DNA of 46,723 bases from DASPOJ01 sp049790315. Lineage in GTDB: Bacteria > Acidobacteriota > Terriglobia > Acidiferrales > UBA7541. The stretch is taken from positions 1 to 46,723 of the forward strand of contig JBAQYV010000004.1 of NCBI GenBank assembly GCA_049790315.1. The letters are read 5' to 3'. Positions 31,835 to 42,171 of the stretch are shown piece after piece; position 1 is the first letter of the stretch, and every line of letters begins with the position of its first letter. A program made the translations under genes and the position numbers. A model generated the notes under the pieces. The model saw only the letters and a list, made by a program, of their open reading frames with translations, was not told the origin of the DNA and searched no databases.

Positions 31835-32106
31835 AACGCCGGGCGCCAGCGCTGGATATGCGCTTTCCCTAGGTTCTCACTCTGCCGGACAAGCCGGTTT
31901 AAATCACAGCGCCGTTTTCTGGGAATTCTGTGCACTCTGGGTCTCCGCCTCATTGTCAGTAGTCGATGTGAAAAAGATAACGCAGAGGCGCGGGAGGGCG
32001 CTGGGGCACGGGGAGAGTTAAGAGACCAAGGGACTCCACTGTCACGGAGGCGTGACCGGCTGGCCGCGAATCGCGCGGTACTTCCGGAAGGTCGCTGTCC
32101 GCTACC

Positions 32107-33687
32107 TTATTTGGGCGCGGGCGCTAGTTGCGGCGCATTCTTAATGGTTGACGAATCGGGCGAAGGCAATTGCGAGGTATCCCAGCCGCCGCCGAGCGCT
32201 TCGATCAACTGTACGTTGGCGTTCATCGCCTGCTCGCGAAGATCGACGGCCGTCTGTTGATTCGTGAAAAGGGTAGTCTGCGCCGTGATCACGTCGAGAT
32301 AGGGATCCAAACCCAGCTTGTAGCGGTTCGTGGCGATTTGCAGATCTTTCTGCGCGGCGGCAACCGCGGCATCCTGCTCCGTAATTTCCATGGAGAGAAT
32401 GCGAAGGTTAGACAGATTATCCTCGACTTGCTGGAACGCGGTCAGGACGGTCTGCCGGTAATTCGCGACACTCTCCTGATACTGCGCGACATACTGCTGG
32501 ACCGTGGCGCGGCGCAGGCCGCCGTCAAAGATCGTTTCGGAAAGAGAAGGCCCCACTGACCAGAACCGGCTGGGCCAGGTAAGCAACTTTGCGAGCGAGG
32601 TACTTTCAAATCCTGCCGAGGCGTCTATCGTGAGAGTGGGATAATATGCCGCCCGCTGCACACCGATCAGGGAGTTGGCTTGGGCCACCAGGCGTTCGTT
32701 CTGCGCGATATCAGGACGCCGCTCGAGAAGTTGTGACGGCACACCGACCGGCACGGGCGGCGGAGCCTGCTTCAGGAGCGCGACGGGTATCGAGAATGTT
32801 GAAGCCGGTTGCCCGGTGAGCGTTGCGATGGCGTGTTCGTACTGCGCTCTGAGGATGGCGAGATTGGTGGCTTGGGCTTCGGCGGTATCGAGCTGAGTTT
32901 CGGCCTGCGCGACTGCCTCGTCATTCTGGATGCCGGTGTTGTAGAGAACGGTATTCAGGCGCAGCGATTCCTGGTAGGCCTTTACGGTATCGTCGAAGAG
33001 CTGCTTCAGAGAATCCTGCCCGCGCAGCTCGAAATAGTCCACGGCAACTTCCGCATGCGCGGTTAAGCGCATATTTTCGAGATCCGCCGCATCGGCCTGC
33101 GCGTTGTATTGCGCTGCGCGTACGGTGTTGCGGACGCGGCCCCACAGATCCGGCGTCCAGGTCGCATCGAACGGAAGTTCAAAGTCGCCGATGACGCCGG
33201 TGGTAGTCGGGGTCGTTGTGGTTGTCGTTGTCGTGCTTGAGCCTGTCGTGCCGGAATTATTGCTGGTCAGAGTCCGCGATTGCTGACCCGCATTGATTGC
33301 GGGACCGAATGAAAGCGTGGGATAAAACTGTGAATGGGCCTCTCTGACCATAGCGCGCGCGGCGAGGAAGCTCGCATAAGCCGACGCGAGGTTCTGGTTT
33401 GAGACATCGACCTTTTCCTCGAGCGCGTTGAGCTCGGGGTCGTTATACATTTCCCACCACTTGTCTCGAATGGCGGCGTCGCTCGGCTGCGCTTCTTTCC
33501 AGATGCCCGCTACGGTGGAATCCTGCGGAGTCAGCTCCTTATACGCGGGAGGCGCATCGGTGCTCGGCTGGTGGTATTTCGGGCCGACGTTGCAGCCGCT
33601 GATGACGAGTGCGAGCGCAAACGTGAGCGCCGCTGCCGCGCGCGTCGGGCGGCGAGTGGGCGGAATCTCTGGTGGAACTCGGGTCAC
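32107..33687 (-). CDS. RND efflux outer-membrane lipoprotein (NodT/OprM-like)
   Basis: A 526-residue outer-membrane efflux factor. GTG 33687 is preferred: AAGGAG is 9 nt upstream, while longer frames to 33843 overlap the upstream permease gene. LTFALALVISGCNVGPKYHQP is a lipoprotein signal with Cys after the lipobox. Two OEP-type repeats are visible; GFESTSLAKLLTWPSRFWSVGPSLSETIFDGGLRRA and a QEVEDNLSNLRIL-like segment match the second repeat. A Ser/Thr-rich run of about 20 residues lies in the first half. It forms the trimeric exit duct of the MdtABC-like pump encoded directly upstream (52 nt gap). Confidence 0.9.
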   Translation of the reverse strand: MTRVPPEIPPTRRPTRAAAALTFALALVISGCNVGPKYHQPSTDAPPAYKELTPQDSTVAGIWKEAQPSDAAIRDKWWEMYNDPELNALEEKVDVSNQNLASAYASFLAARAMVREAHSQFYPTLSFGPAINAGQQSRTLTSNNSGTTGSSTTTTTTTTPTTTGVIGDFELPFDATWTPDLWGRVRNTVRAAQYNAQADAADLENMRLTAHAEVAVDYFELRGQDSLKQLFDDTVKAYQESLRLNTVLYNTGIQNDEAVAQAETQLDTAEAQATNLAILRAQYEHAIATLTGQPASTFSIPVALLKQAPPPVPVGVPSQLLERRPDIAQNERLVAQANSLIGVQRAAYYPTLTIDASAGFESTSLAKLLTWPSRFWSVGPSLSETIFDGGLRRATVQQYVAQYQESVANYRQTVLTAFQQVEDNLSNLRILSMEITEQDAAVAAAQKDLQIATNRYKLGLDPYLDVITAQTTLFTNQQTAVDLREQAMNANVQLIEALGGGWDTSQLPSPDSSTIKNAPQLAPAPK

Positions 33688-33739
33688 GATCTCGATCTCC
33701 TTTTGCCTATGCGCTTTTCCCATAAGCTGGGTGCGCCGC

Positions 33740-36700
33740 TCAGTCTGCCGGTTGAGGCGACGGCGACGCCGAAGGCGCCTGCACATCGTGACGATGCTTA
33801 CGTCCCCACCACAGGCGCATGCGATCCATATAAAGATAGACAACCGGCGTGGTGTACAAGGTGAGCATTTGGCTGAAGATCAACCCGCCGACGATGGTGA
33901 TGCCCAACGGACGCCGCAACTCCGATCCCACGCCGTGATTGATGACCAACGGAAGCGCGCCGAAAAGCGCGGCCATGGTGGTCATCAGAATCGGACGGAA
34001 GCGCAGAACACAGGCCTGATAGATAGCTTCTTGCGGCGACTTGCCTTCAGTGCGCTCGGCCGCCAGCGCGAAATCGATCATCAAAATGGCGTTCTTTTTA
34101 ACAATTCCAATCAATAGGAGCATTCCGACCATAGCGATCACGCTAAGGTCGGTCTTGAATATCATGAGCGCCAACACAGCTCCGACGCCAGCTGAAGGAA
34201 TCGTCGAGAGGATGGTGATCGGATGGATGAAACTTTCGTACAAAATGCCCAGTACGATGTACACGGCCATGAGAGCGGTAATAATCAGCATCGGCTCGGT
34301 GCCCAACGATTGCTGGAAGGCCTGCAAAGTGCCGGAGAACATGCCCTGGATCGAGCTGGGCATGCCGATGTTCTGCTCCATCTGGAGGACCTCGCGCGTG
34401 GCGTCGCCCAGCGCCATGCCTGGCGCCAAATTGAAGGACACCGTCACGGAAGGGAATTGGCCCTGATGGTTCACGGACAGAGGCGCCGTGGTGGGCGCGT
34501 AACTCGTGACAGTCTTGAGGGGAATCTCTCCTCCGCCGGAGGTTGAGTTCAGATAGACGTTGTTCAATCCCTGCGGGCTCTGCCAGTATTGCGGAGCGAC
34601 CTCCATCACCACGTGGTACTGATTCAGAGACGTGTACATCGTGGAGACCTGGGCCTGTCCGAATGAATCGTACAGTGCGCTATCGATCGACTGCGGCGTG
34701 ATTCCGAGCCTCGACGCGGTGGGACGATCGTAGCTGAGCAACGCCTCGAGGCCGGCATTCTGTTGGTCAGTGTTGACGTCCGTGAGACCGGGAAGCTTGC
34801 GTATATTCTTCAGGAGTTCGGGCCCCCATTTCACAAGGTCCTGAATATTTTCGCTCTGGATCGTGTACTGGTATCCAGCGCTGCTCTGCCTGCCCCCGAT
34901 GCGCAGATCCTGGCCGGGCTGCATGAAGACGCTCGCACCGGGGACGGAGGTCATTTTCGGACGGAGGCGATTGACTACGTCTATTGCGCTGATCTTTCGT
35001 TCGCTGAGGGGTTTGAGGCCGACGAATATGAACCCACCGTTCGTGGCCCCCTGGCCTCCGGTGAACGCCACGACGTTTTCCACGGCGGGATCGGCCTTGA
35101 CGGATCGGACGAATCCCTGGGTCAATAGATTCATTTCCTGAAAGGAAATGTCCTGAGCGCCTTGTATGCCGCCTGCGATGGTTCCGTTGTCTTGCAGCGG
35201 GAAAAAGCCTTTGGGAACGATGATCAGCAGGTAAATGTTGACCGTGATCGTAAGCAGAAGGACGGCGAGCGTCAGCGGCGCGTGTCGAAGCACCCATTGC
35301 AGAGTGCGCTCATAGAGGCTCAGCGTCCCCGCAAAAATCCGTTCGCTCGCGTTGTAGAGGTGCCCATGCTTTTCCGTCCCGTGTTCTTGAAGCAGCTTGG
35401 AGCACATCATCGGCGTGGTGGTGAGTGAAATTCCGAGTGAGACCAGAATCGCCACCGAAAGCGTGACGGCGAATTCGCGGAACAGCCGGCCAACGATGCC
35501 GCCCATCAGCAGAAGCGGGATGAATACCGCAATCAGCGATAAGCTAATCGAAAGCACGGTGAAACCGATTTCCGCGGCGCCCTTGAGCGCGGCATCCATC
35601 GGCGACATCCCCTGTTCGAGGTAGCGCGTGATGTTTTCGATCACCACGATGGCGTCGTCCACGACGAAACCGGTGCAGATCGTCAGCGCCATCAGAGATA
35701 AATTGTCAATGCTGTAGCCGCACAGATACATCACGCCAAATGTGCCGATCAAAGAAACCGGAACAGCGACGCTGGGAATCAGCGTGGCCCGGACACTGCG
35801 CAGGAACACAAACACAACCAGAATCACCAGACCTATGGCGATCACCAAAGTCGTCTCGACGTCGCTCACCGAAGCGCGGATCGTCGTGGTGCGGTCGATT
35901 ACGGTCGTCAGGGTAATTGCGGTGGGAATCGAGGCTTTGAGCGAAGGAAGCGCCTCGCGAATGCTGTCCACCGTCTGGATAATGTTGGCGCCCGGCTGGC
36001 GATAGATGATCAGCAACACCCCCGGTTTGCCGTTGATGTAGGCGGCGCTGCGGATATTTTCCGACGAATCTTCGACGTCGGCCACATCCGAGAGTTTGAT
36101 CGCCGCGCCGTTGTGGTAGCCGACGATCAACGGTTTGTAGTAATTGGCCACCAGAAGCTGATCGTTCGCCAGGATGTCCGCGGTGGTCTGGCCATTGCTG
36201 ATCTGTCCCTTGGGAAGATTCGCGTTTTGCTGATTCAGCATGCTGGCAACGCTTGAAAGGCCGATGCCATAGCTATTCAGTTGGTTCGGATTCACCTCCA
36301 CGCGCACCGCGGGCAGCGCGCCGCCGCCGACATTGACTTGGCCGACGCCCTGAACTTGTGACAATCGCTGCGCCATGATCGTGGACGCCGCGTCGTAAAG
36401 CTTGCCTCGATCGTAGATGTCCGACTGGAGGGCGATGATCATGATCGGGGAATCGGCCGGGTTCACCTTGCGGTACGTCGGATTGCTTGGCAGATTGGCG
36501 GGCAAATAGCTGCGGGCGGCGTTGATGGCGGCTTGGACGTCGCGCGCAGCGCCATTGATATCGCGGCTCAAATCGAATTGCATGGTGACGTTGGTGGAGC
36601 CCAGGCTGCTTGAGGACGTCATTTCCGTGATGCCGGAGATGCGGCCGAATTGCCGCTCAAGCGGGGTGGCCACCGCCGACGCCATAATTTCCGGGCTGGC

Positions 36701-36859
36701 GCCCGGAAGGCTCGCGCCCACAGAGATCGTCGGGAAATCCACCTGCGGCAAAGGTGAAACCGGAAGTTCGACGAACGCTACCGCGCCCGCGAGCGCGATG
36801 GCCGCGGTAAGTAGCGTTGTGGCCACCGGTCGGTTGATAAATGGAGTTGACAGGCTCAT
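33740..36859 (-). CDS. mdtC: RND multidrug efflux permease, MdtC-like
   Basis: A 1039-residue inner-membrane proton-driven drug exporter. ATG 36859 gives the standard MSLSTPFINRPVATTLL start. The protein has 12 helices, two large periplasmic loops and intact proton-relay residues in LTICTGFVVDDAIVVIEN (TM4, Asp-Asp) with the family pattern of RSVRATLIPSVAVPVSLIGTF before it. Its order within the operon and similarity to the adjacent permease fit an MdtB/MdtC heteromeric pair. It follows the first permease after 14 nt and precedes the outer-membrane factor. The gene symbol is by homology and order; substrates are unknown. Confidence 0.9.
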   Translation of the reverse strand: MSLSTPFINRPVATTLLTAAIALAGAVAFVELPVSPLPQVDFPTISVGASLPGASPEIMASAVATPLERQFGRISGITEMTSSSSLGSTNVTMQFDLSRDINGAARDVQAAINAARSYLPANLPSNPTYRKVNPADSPIMIIALQSDIYDRGKLYDAASTIMAQRLSQVQGVGQVNVGGGALPAVRVEVNPNQLNSYGIGLSSVASMLNQQNANLPKGQISNGQTTADILANDQLLVANYYKPLIVGYHNGAAIKLSDVADVEDSSENIRSAAYINGKPGVLLIIYRQPGANIIQTVDSIREALPSLKASIPTAITLTTVIDRTTTIRASVSDVETTLVIAIGLVILVVFVFLRSVRATLIPSVAVPVSLIGTFGVMYLCGYSIDNLSLMALTICTGFVVDDAIVVIENITRYLEQGMSPMDAALKGAAEIGFTVLSISLSLIAVFIPLLLMGGIVGRLFREFAVTLSVAILVSLGISLTTTPMMCSKLLQEHGTEKHGHLYNASERIFAGTLSLYERTLQWVLRHAPLTLAVLLLTITVNIYLLIIVPKGFFPLQDNGTIAGGIQGAQDISFQEMNLLTQGFVRSVKADPAVENVVAFTGGQGATNGGFIFVGLKPLSERKISAIDVVNRLRPKMTSVPGASVFMQPGQDLRIGGRQSSAGYQYTIQSENIQDLVKWGPELLKNIRKLPGLTDVNTDQQNAGLEALLSYDRPTASRLGITPQSIDSALYDSFGQAQVSTMYTSLNQYHVVMEVAPQYWQSPQGLNNVYLNSTSGGGEIPLKTVTSYAPTTAPLSVNHQGQFPSVTVSFNLAPGMALGDATREVLQMEQNIGMPSSIQGMFSGTLQAFQQSLGTEPMLIITALMAVYIVLGILYESFIHPITILSTIPSAGVGAVLALMIFKTDLSVIAMVGMLLLIGIVKKNAILMIDFALAAERTEGKSPQEAIYQACVLRFRPILMTTMAALFGALPLVINHGVGSELRRPLGITIVGGLIFSQMLTLYTTPVVYLYMDRMRLWWGRKHRHDVQAPSASPSPQPAD

Positions 36860-36873
36860 CGTCAATTCGCCGG

Positions 36874-39800
36874 TTAATCGGCGGGGACTGGTTCGGGGCT
36901 GGCGCCGGTGTTGGGCTCAGCTTCGTGCGCACCGAAGTGTTTCTTGCCGAGCCGGTCAAAGAAAATGTAAATAACCGGCGTGGTGTAAAGCGTGAGGATT
37001 TGGCTCAACAGCAACCCGCCGACCATCGAAATTCCCAAAGGGCGCCGCAATTCCGAACCAATGCCCGAGCCGAGAGCAAGAGGCAATCCCGCGAGCAGCG
37101 CGGCCATAGTCGTCATCATGATGGGCCGGAAGCGCAAGAGGCATGCCTGATAGATGGATTCCTCGGCGGTCTTGCCTTCGTTTCTTTCCGACTCCAGCGC
37201 GAAATCCACCATCATGATGCCGTTTTTCTTTACGATTCCGATCAGCAGGATGATGCCGATCAGCGAAACAACGTTCAACGACTGGCCGCAGATCAGCAAT
37301 GCCAGGATCGCTCCAACTCCCGCGGACGGCAACGTCGAAAGAATCGTGATCGGGTGAATGTAACTCTCATAGAGCACGCCCAGGACGATGTAGACGGTTA
37401 CAAGGGCGGCCAGAATCAGCAACGGCTCATTGGTCAGCGAAGCTTGGAACGAAGCGGCCGAACCTTGAAACGCGGTTTGAATGCTGAGCGGCATGTTCAT
37501 GCTTTTCTGAACCTTGTCGATTGCATCGGTCGCCGCACCCAGGGATGCATTGGAGGCGAGGTTGAACGACACGGTGACGACCGGAAACTGTCCCTGGTGT
37601 GTAATCAGAAGCGGAGTGCTAGTCGGCTCAAAATGCGCAATCGCGCTAAGCGGCACTGCGGCGCCGTTTGTCGACGTGACCACGGGAAGCGTCAGCGACG
37701 TCGATATCGCTGTCGGAGAAAGACCCGAGGGGCCGGGCGCCGCCGTGCTCGATCCAGTTGTGACAAGGCTCGTGGAAGCGCCAGAACCGCCGGAGTTGGT
37801 CGACGTTCCGGCCGACGTAAAGCTTCCCGAACGTACGTAAATATCTTCCAGATTGCTTGGGTTGGCTTGGAAGTTCGGCAGCGTCTCCAGAATTACGTGA
37901 TATTGATTTAGCTGAGTGTAGAGCGTCGAGATTTGCCGCTGGCCAAACGCGTCGTAGAGCGTCTCATCGATCATTTGGGGTGAGATTCCCATGCGCGATG
38001 CCGTGACGCGATCGATCACCAACGTTTCCGCCAAGCCGCCGTTCTGCTGATCGGTAGCGACGTCCTGTAATTCGGGAAGCTGCTTTAGCTTGTTGACGAA
38101 CCGGCGCGTCCACTGATCGAGTTCATTCGCATCGGGATCTTCCAGCGTGTACTGATATTGCGTGCGGCTGGTGCGATCCTCGACGGTGAGGTCCTGCACC
38201 GGCTGCATGTAGAGAGCGACGCCGCCGACGTCCGCCACTTTAGGTTGCAATCTTCGGATGACGTCGGACGCGTTCGTCTTGCGATCTTCGATCGGCTTCA
38301 AGTTGATCAGGAAACGGCCGCTGTTGAGCGTCGTGTTCGTGCCGTCCACTCCGATAAATGATGACAAGCTGTCGACCGCGGGATCTTTCAGAATCACGGC
38401 GGCCAGCGCTTGCTGCCGGCTGGACATCTCGTCGAACGAGGCGGTTTGCGAGGCTTCCGAGATTCCCTGAATTAGCCCGGTGTCTTGCACCGGGAAAAAT
38501 CCTTTGGGCACCAAGATGTAGAGCACGATGGTGAGCACCAGAGTGGCCGCCGCCACCAGCAGCGTGATCGTCTGGTATTGCAGTACCCAGCGCAGCGTCC
38601 TCGAGTAAAAGTCGATAACCTTTTCCCATCCGCGCTCCGACCAGCGGTAGAACCAACCTTGCTGCGATTCCGGTGTGTGCTTCAGCAGGCGCGAACACAT
38701 CATCGGTGTCAGCGTCAGAGAGACGACCGCGGAAATCAGGATGGTGACGCTTAGCGTGACCGCGAATTCGCGGAAAAGCCGGCCAACGATGTCTCCCATG
38801 AACAAAAGGGGAATCAAAACGGCGATCAGGGAGATCGTCAGGGAGATGATCGTGAATCCGATCTGTTTTGAACCTTTCATCGCCGCTTCGACCGGCGGAT
38901 CGCCCTCTTCGATAAAGCGCATGATGTTTTCGATCATCACGATGGCGTCGTCCACCACGAACCCTGTGGAGATCGTCAGCGCCATCAGCGATAAATTGTC
39001 CAGGCTGTAGCCCGCCAGATACATCACGCCAAACGTGCCGACCAGGGATAGCGGCACGGCCACGCTGGGAATGATGGTCGCCGACAAATTCCGCAGGAAC
39101 AGGAAAATCACCATCACGACAAGCGCCACCGTCAGCAGCAGCTCGAACTCAACGTCCTTCACCGACGCGCGGATGGTCGTGGTTCGGTCCGTCACAATCG
39201 TCATTTGAACCGCGGCTGGTAAACTGCCTTGCAGCAACGGCAGGAGTTTCTCGATGCTATCCACTACCTGGATGATGTTTGCGCCGGGCTGCCGCTGGAT
39301 ATTCAGGATCACGGCGGGAGTCTGGTTCATCCAGGCCGCCTGCGTGATGTCCTCCACGCCGTCGACGACCGTGGCTACATCCGACACCACGACGGGCGCG
39401 CCGTTACGGTATGTGATCACGACTTTCTTGTAGTCGTCGCTGGAAACCAATTGGTCATTGGCGTCGATCTGGTAGTCCTGGTGCGGCCCATCGAATGTGC
39501 CCTTGGCCTGGTCCAGACTCTGCTGTTGCAGCGCCGAGCGCACATCTTCGAGATTGATGCCGTAGGAGGAAAGCGCCGAGGGGTTCACCTGTACGCGAAC
39601 CGCCGGCTTTTGGCCGCCACTGATGCTCACGAGGCCGACGCCCGGCAATTGCGAAATCTTTTGCGCCAGACGAGTGTCCGCAAGATCCTCGATCTGCGAA
39701 AGCGGCATAGTTTTCGAGGTCAGAGCCAGAGTCAGGATCGGGGCATCAGCGGGGTTGGTCTTGCTGTAGATCGGAGGCGTCGGCAAATCGGGCGGAAGGT

Positions 39801-40152
39801 AGCTCTGCGATCCGTTGATGGCCGCCTGCACCTCTTGTTCCGCTACGTCGATATTCAGACTGAGCGCGAATTCCAGCACGATTACCGAGCTGCCCTGCGA
39901 GCTCGTTGAAGTCATCTGGTTCAGGCCGGGAACTTCTCCGAACTGCCGCTCGAGCGGAGCCGTCACTGCCGAGGCCATTACGTCGGGACTGGCGCCCGGA
40001 TAGAAGGTGACGACTTGAATGATCGGGTAGTCGACTTCAGGCAGGGCGGAGATCGGCAATTGCGTGAAAGCGACGAATCCTGCCAGCAGGATTGCCGCCA
40101 TCAACAGCGACGTCGCGACCGGTCGCAGGATGAACGGGGCAGACGGGTTCAC
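36874..40152 (-). CDS. mdtB: RND multidrug efflux permease, MdtB-like, with insertion
   Basis: A 1092-residue inner-membrane exporter, about 50 residues longer than the family norm (about 1040). Start MNPSAPFILRPVATSLLMA overlaps the adaptor gene by 4 nt (ATGA). TM4 holds the Asp-Asp pair in TISTGFVVDDAIVMIEN. The extra length is a Ser/Thr/Gly-rich stretch at about residues 772-827, inserted in the periplasmic segment between LEDIYVRS and GAAVPLSAIAHFE, where relatives run directly on. It is the first of two permeases in an adaptor-permease-permease-outer membrane operon. The second permease lacks the insert. Confidence 0.92.
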   Translation of the reverse strand: MNPSAPFILRPVATSLLMAAILLAGFVAFTQLPISALPEVDYPIIQVVTFYPGASPDVMASAVTAPLERQFGEVPGLNQMTSTSSQGSSVIVLEFALSLNIDVAEQEVQAAINGSQSYLPPDLPTPPIYSKTNPADAPILTLALTSKTMPLSQIEDLADTRLAQKISQLPGVGLVSISGGQKPAVRVQVNPSALSSYGINLEDVRSALQQQSLDQAKGTFDGPHQDYQIDANDQLVSSDDYKKVVITYRNGAPVVVSDVATVVDGVEDITQAAWMNQTPAVILNIQRQPGANIIQVVDSIEKLLPLLQGSLPAAVQMTIVTDRTTTIRASVKDVEFELLLTVALVVMVIFLFLRNLSATIIPSVAVPLSLVGTFGVMYLAGYSLDNLSLMALTISTGFVVDDAIVMIENIMRFIEEGDPPVEAAMKGSKQIGFTIISLTISLIAVLIPLLFMGDIVGRLFREFAVTLSVTILISAVVSLTLTPMMCSRLLKHTPESQQGWFYRWSERGWEKVIDFYSRTLRWVLQYQTITLLVAAATLVLTIVLYILVPKGFFPVQDTGLIQGISEASQTASFDEMSSRQQALAAVILKDPAVDSLSSFIGVDGTNTTLNSGRFLINLKPIEDRKTNASDVIRRLQPKVADVGGVALYMQPVQDLTVEDRTSRTQYQYTLEDPDANELDQWTRRFVNKLKQLPELQDVATDQQNGGLAETLVIDRVTASRMGISPQMIDETLYDAFGQRQISTLYTQLNQYHVILETLPNFQANPSNLEDIYVRSGSFTSAGTSTNSGGSGASTSLVTTGSSTAAPGPSGLSPTAISTSLTLPVVTSTNGAAVPLSAIAHFEPTSTPLLITHQGQFPVVTVSFNLASNASLGAATDAIDKVQKSMNMPLSIQTAFQGSAASFQASLTNEPLLILAALVTVYIVLGVLYESYIHPITILSTLPSAGVGAILALLICGQSLNVVSLIGIILLIGIVKKNGIMMVDFALESERNEGKTAEESIYQACLLRFRPIMMTTMAALLAGLPLALGSGIGSELRRPLGISMVGGLLLSQILTLYTTPVIYIFFDRLGKKHFGAHEAEPNTGASPEPVPAD

Positions 40153-41480
40153 GGACTACTTCCCCCATTGTTCTGCGGCTGGCCCGCGGCACTCGAACTG
40201 CTTCCGCCGTTCTTAGCTTTGCCGCCGCTTCCAGAGCCTTGGCCCGGACCACGCGTGGTGACCTTAATCCCATCCTGCAGCTTGTCGAAGCCGTTGATAG
40301 CGACAACATCGCCTGGATTGATGCCTTGCACCACGGTTGAGGTGCCGTCCGTTGTCCCTAGAGTGACATTGTGCACGGTCGCCGTTTGGTTCGCGATTAC
40401 GTAGACGAATGCGCCTTGCGCGTTACGCTGCACCGCCGCGTTGGGAACGAGCGTGACGCCGTTCTCCGTCGCGAGCAGCAACTTCGCGTTGACGAATTGG
40501 TTCGGGAACAGCGCTGTATCGGTGTTCGCGAACGTCGCGCGCAACTTTACCGTGCCGGTCGTCACGTCGATTTGATTGTCTAAAGTCGTCACCGTGCCCG
40601 AAGCGATCTTCGATTCTTGAGTGCGATCGAGCGCGTCGACACTCAGATGATTTCCGTTTTTCATGCCCTTTTGTATCTGCGGCAGGTAGTCTTCGGCGAC
40701 GTTGAAAATCACGGTGATGGGTTGGAGCTGCGTGACCACGACCAGCGGATTCGTGCTCCCCGCCTGCACCACGTTGCCAGGATCGACCAGCCGTATGCCC
40801 ACCCGGCCGTCGATCGGAGAAGTGATGTGCGTATAGATCACGTTGACTTGCGCGGCTGCCACCGTACCTTGATCGTTCTGCACGGTCCCTTCGTCCTGCT
40901 TGACGGTTTGCGCCTGATCGTCCACTTGCTGGCCCGCGATGGCATTCTGGTTGAAAGCCTGCTGATAACGGTCCAGGTCGATTTTGGCTTCCGCCAACAC
41001 TGCCTGATCGTGCGCCAGTTGGCCTTGCGATTGAGTGAGCGCGGCCTGATAGGGCCGCGGGTCGATATCCACCAAGGGATCTCCCTTGTGCACCATCTGG
41101 CCCTCTTTATAATGCACCGCGGTGATCTGGCCTTGGACGCGGGCGGTGACGGACACGGTGAAGACAGGTGTGACCGTTCCCAGCGCCTCCACATAGTCGC
41201 CGATGCTGCCCTTGGTCGCGGTCGCCGTGACGACCGGCACCGGGCGTTGCGTTTGCGCGGCTTTGGCTTGTGCGGCCGCTTCCGCGGCGGCTTTCTTTCG
41301 GAAATAAATCCATAAGCCAATCACAATCACAAGGATCAGGAGCGCCCAGATCCACCAGTGGCCCTTTTTCTTCTTGGTCGTGTCCCATGGCTTGGCGGCA
41401 TCCGGCGCGGGCTTCGGCGGCGGAGGCGGCGCTGTGCTGGAAGCGTCGGGTGGTAGCGGCGAACTTTTGTAGTCAGTCAT
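40149..41480 (-). CDS. mdtA: RND efflux periplasmic adaptor, MdtA-like
   Basis: A 443-residue membrane fusion protein. A proline-rich cytoplasmic tail and one helix (WWIWALLILVIVIGLWIYF) are followed by the lipoyl-like half motifs (VSVTARVQGQITAVHYKEGQMVHKGDPLVDID), a coiled hairpin, and the second lipoyl half ITSPIDGRVGIRLVDPGNVVQAG. The beta-barrel and membrane-proximal domains follow, and the C-terminal 40 residues are Gly/Ser/Asn-rich. It overlaps the first permease gene by 4 nt and starts the pump operon at 41480. No clear Shine-Dalgarno lies upstream of the ATG. Confidence 0.92.
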   Translation of the reverse strand: MTDYKSSPLPPDASSTAPPPPPKPAPDAAKPWDTTKKKKGHWWIWALLILVIVIGLWIYFRKKAAAEAAAQAKAAQTQRPVPVVTATATKGSIGDYVEALGTVTPVFTVSVTARVQGQITAVHYKEGQMVHKGDPLVDIDPRPYQAALTQSQGQLAHDQAVLAEAKIDLDRYQQAFNQNAIAGQQVDDQAQTVKQDEGTVQNDQGTVAAAQVNVIYTHITSPIDGRVGIRLVDPGNVVQAGSTNPLVVVTQLQPITVIFNVAEDYLPQIQKGMKNGNHLSVDALDRTQESKIASGTVTTLDNQIDVTTGTVKLRATFANTDTALFPNQFVNAKLLLATENGVTLVPNAAVQRNAQGAFVYVIANQTATVHNVTLGTTDGTSTVVQGINPGDVVAINGFDKLQDGIKVTTRGPGQGSGSGGKAKNGGSSSSAAGQPQNNGGSSP

Positions 41481-41826
41481 CGTTTAATCGTCGTTTTATC
41501 CGTTAGGTTCTGCGTGCGGGTTCTACTTCGAGCCCGCCCAATGTAGAGCGCGGGTGAATTGAGGCCCGCCTTACATCTGGTTCGCGTTCAGCCGTTCGGG
41601 GCAGTACATCATATCCGCGTCAAGACATAGGTCAAGCGAATGGACGAACCGGCCACGGGCGCGGCCTCCACTTCGAGGCCGCCTAAATCAGTGTCCGCCA
41701 GAATAATGGTCGGTTCCTGCCACTCAGTGTTCGTTCCCCCTGTCTTGATGAGGCGTTCCGTGAATCTTATTTGTGTTCTCTGATTGGACGAATTCGGAGG
41801 CCAAATCGTTTCGAGGTCCGCACATT
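41481..41826. other. Gene-free stretch upstream of the mdtA-like operon
   Basis: About 345 bases before the adaptor start on the minus strand. A frame on the minus strand from 41959 to 41609 has some protein-like text in its second half but no start codon of its own in the gap. A perfect hairpin GCGGCCTC/GAGGCCGC (41661-41668 and 41675-41682) with a 6-nt loop lacks a T run. Upstream control of the efflux operon probably lies here, but I cannot name an operator. Confidence 0.45.
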
Positions 41827-42171
41827 TCAGTGACCGGGCCGTGTCCTTCTCGCAAGCGGCGCAAGTGGCAGCAGAGTAATTACGGTCGTCGACTGATTTT
41901 GCCGCGCAACGTACCAGCAAGGATTGTAGCCATCGTGAGGGAATATCGCACGCACGCACGTCTGTGTTACGGGATCGGCCAGGACGATTTCGGCCCGGCC
42001 ATCCTTGTGCGGAATCTCGATTGTGCCTTGCGTGGTCATCGTGGTTAGCGGGTCACCGGCGGTCTTTTTCGACATCCGGTACCACACCGAGAGGGAGTCA
42101 CCCAAATAAACGAGCGCGACGGCGGCGAGTATGCCGATCAGCACGCGCTTCACGATGGTCCGGCCGCTCAT
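41827..42171 (-). CDS. Small conserved membrane-anchored protein
   Basis: A 114-residue protein starting MSGRTIVKRVLIGILAAVALVYLGDSLSVWYRM at 42171, with GAGGAG just upstream; longer frames to 42222 have no support. One N-terminal helix anchors a periplasmic domain: DPLTTMTTQGTIEIPHKDGRAEIVLADPVTQTCVRAIFPHDGYNPCWYVARQ. The two cysteines (TQTC, NPCWY) could form a disulfide. The pattern IPHKDGRAEI...QTCV...FPHxGYxPCWY recurs in small acidobacterial proteins I have seen; function unknown. The last 20 residues look non-conserved. It is convergent with nothing and divergent from the RND permease at 42519. Confidence 0.65.
   Translation of the reverse strand: MSGRTIVKRVLIGILAAVALVYLGDSLSVWYRMSKKTAGDPLTTMTTQGTIEIPHKDGRAEIVLADPVTQTCVRAIFPHDGYNPCWYVARQNQSTTVITLLPLAPLARRTRPGH

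Noticed and set aside
31835..32106. Possible small RNA between the sulfite-oxidase-fold gene and the efflux operon
   Set aside because: No promoter, terminator or stable repeat that stands out.
41609..41959. Minus-strand frame with protein-like second half upstream of the mdtA-like gene
   Set aside because: Its first half is antisense to or within the small membrane protein gene and the remainder has no usable start codon; possibly a remnant, not supported as a gene.
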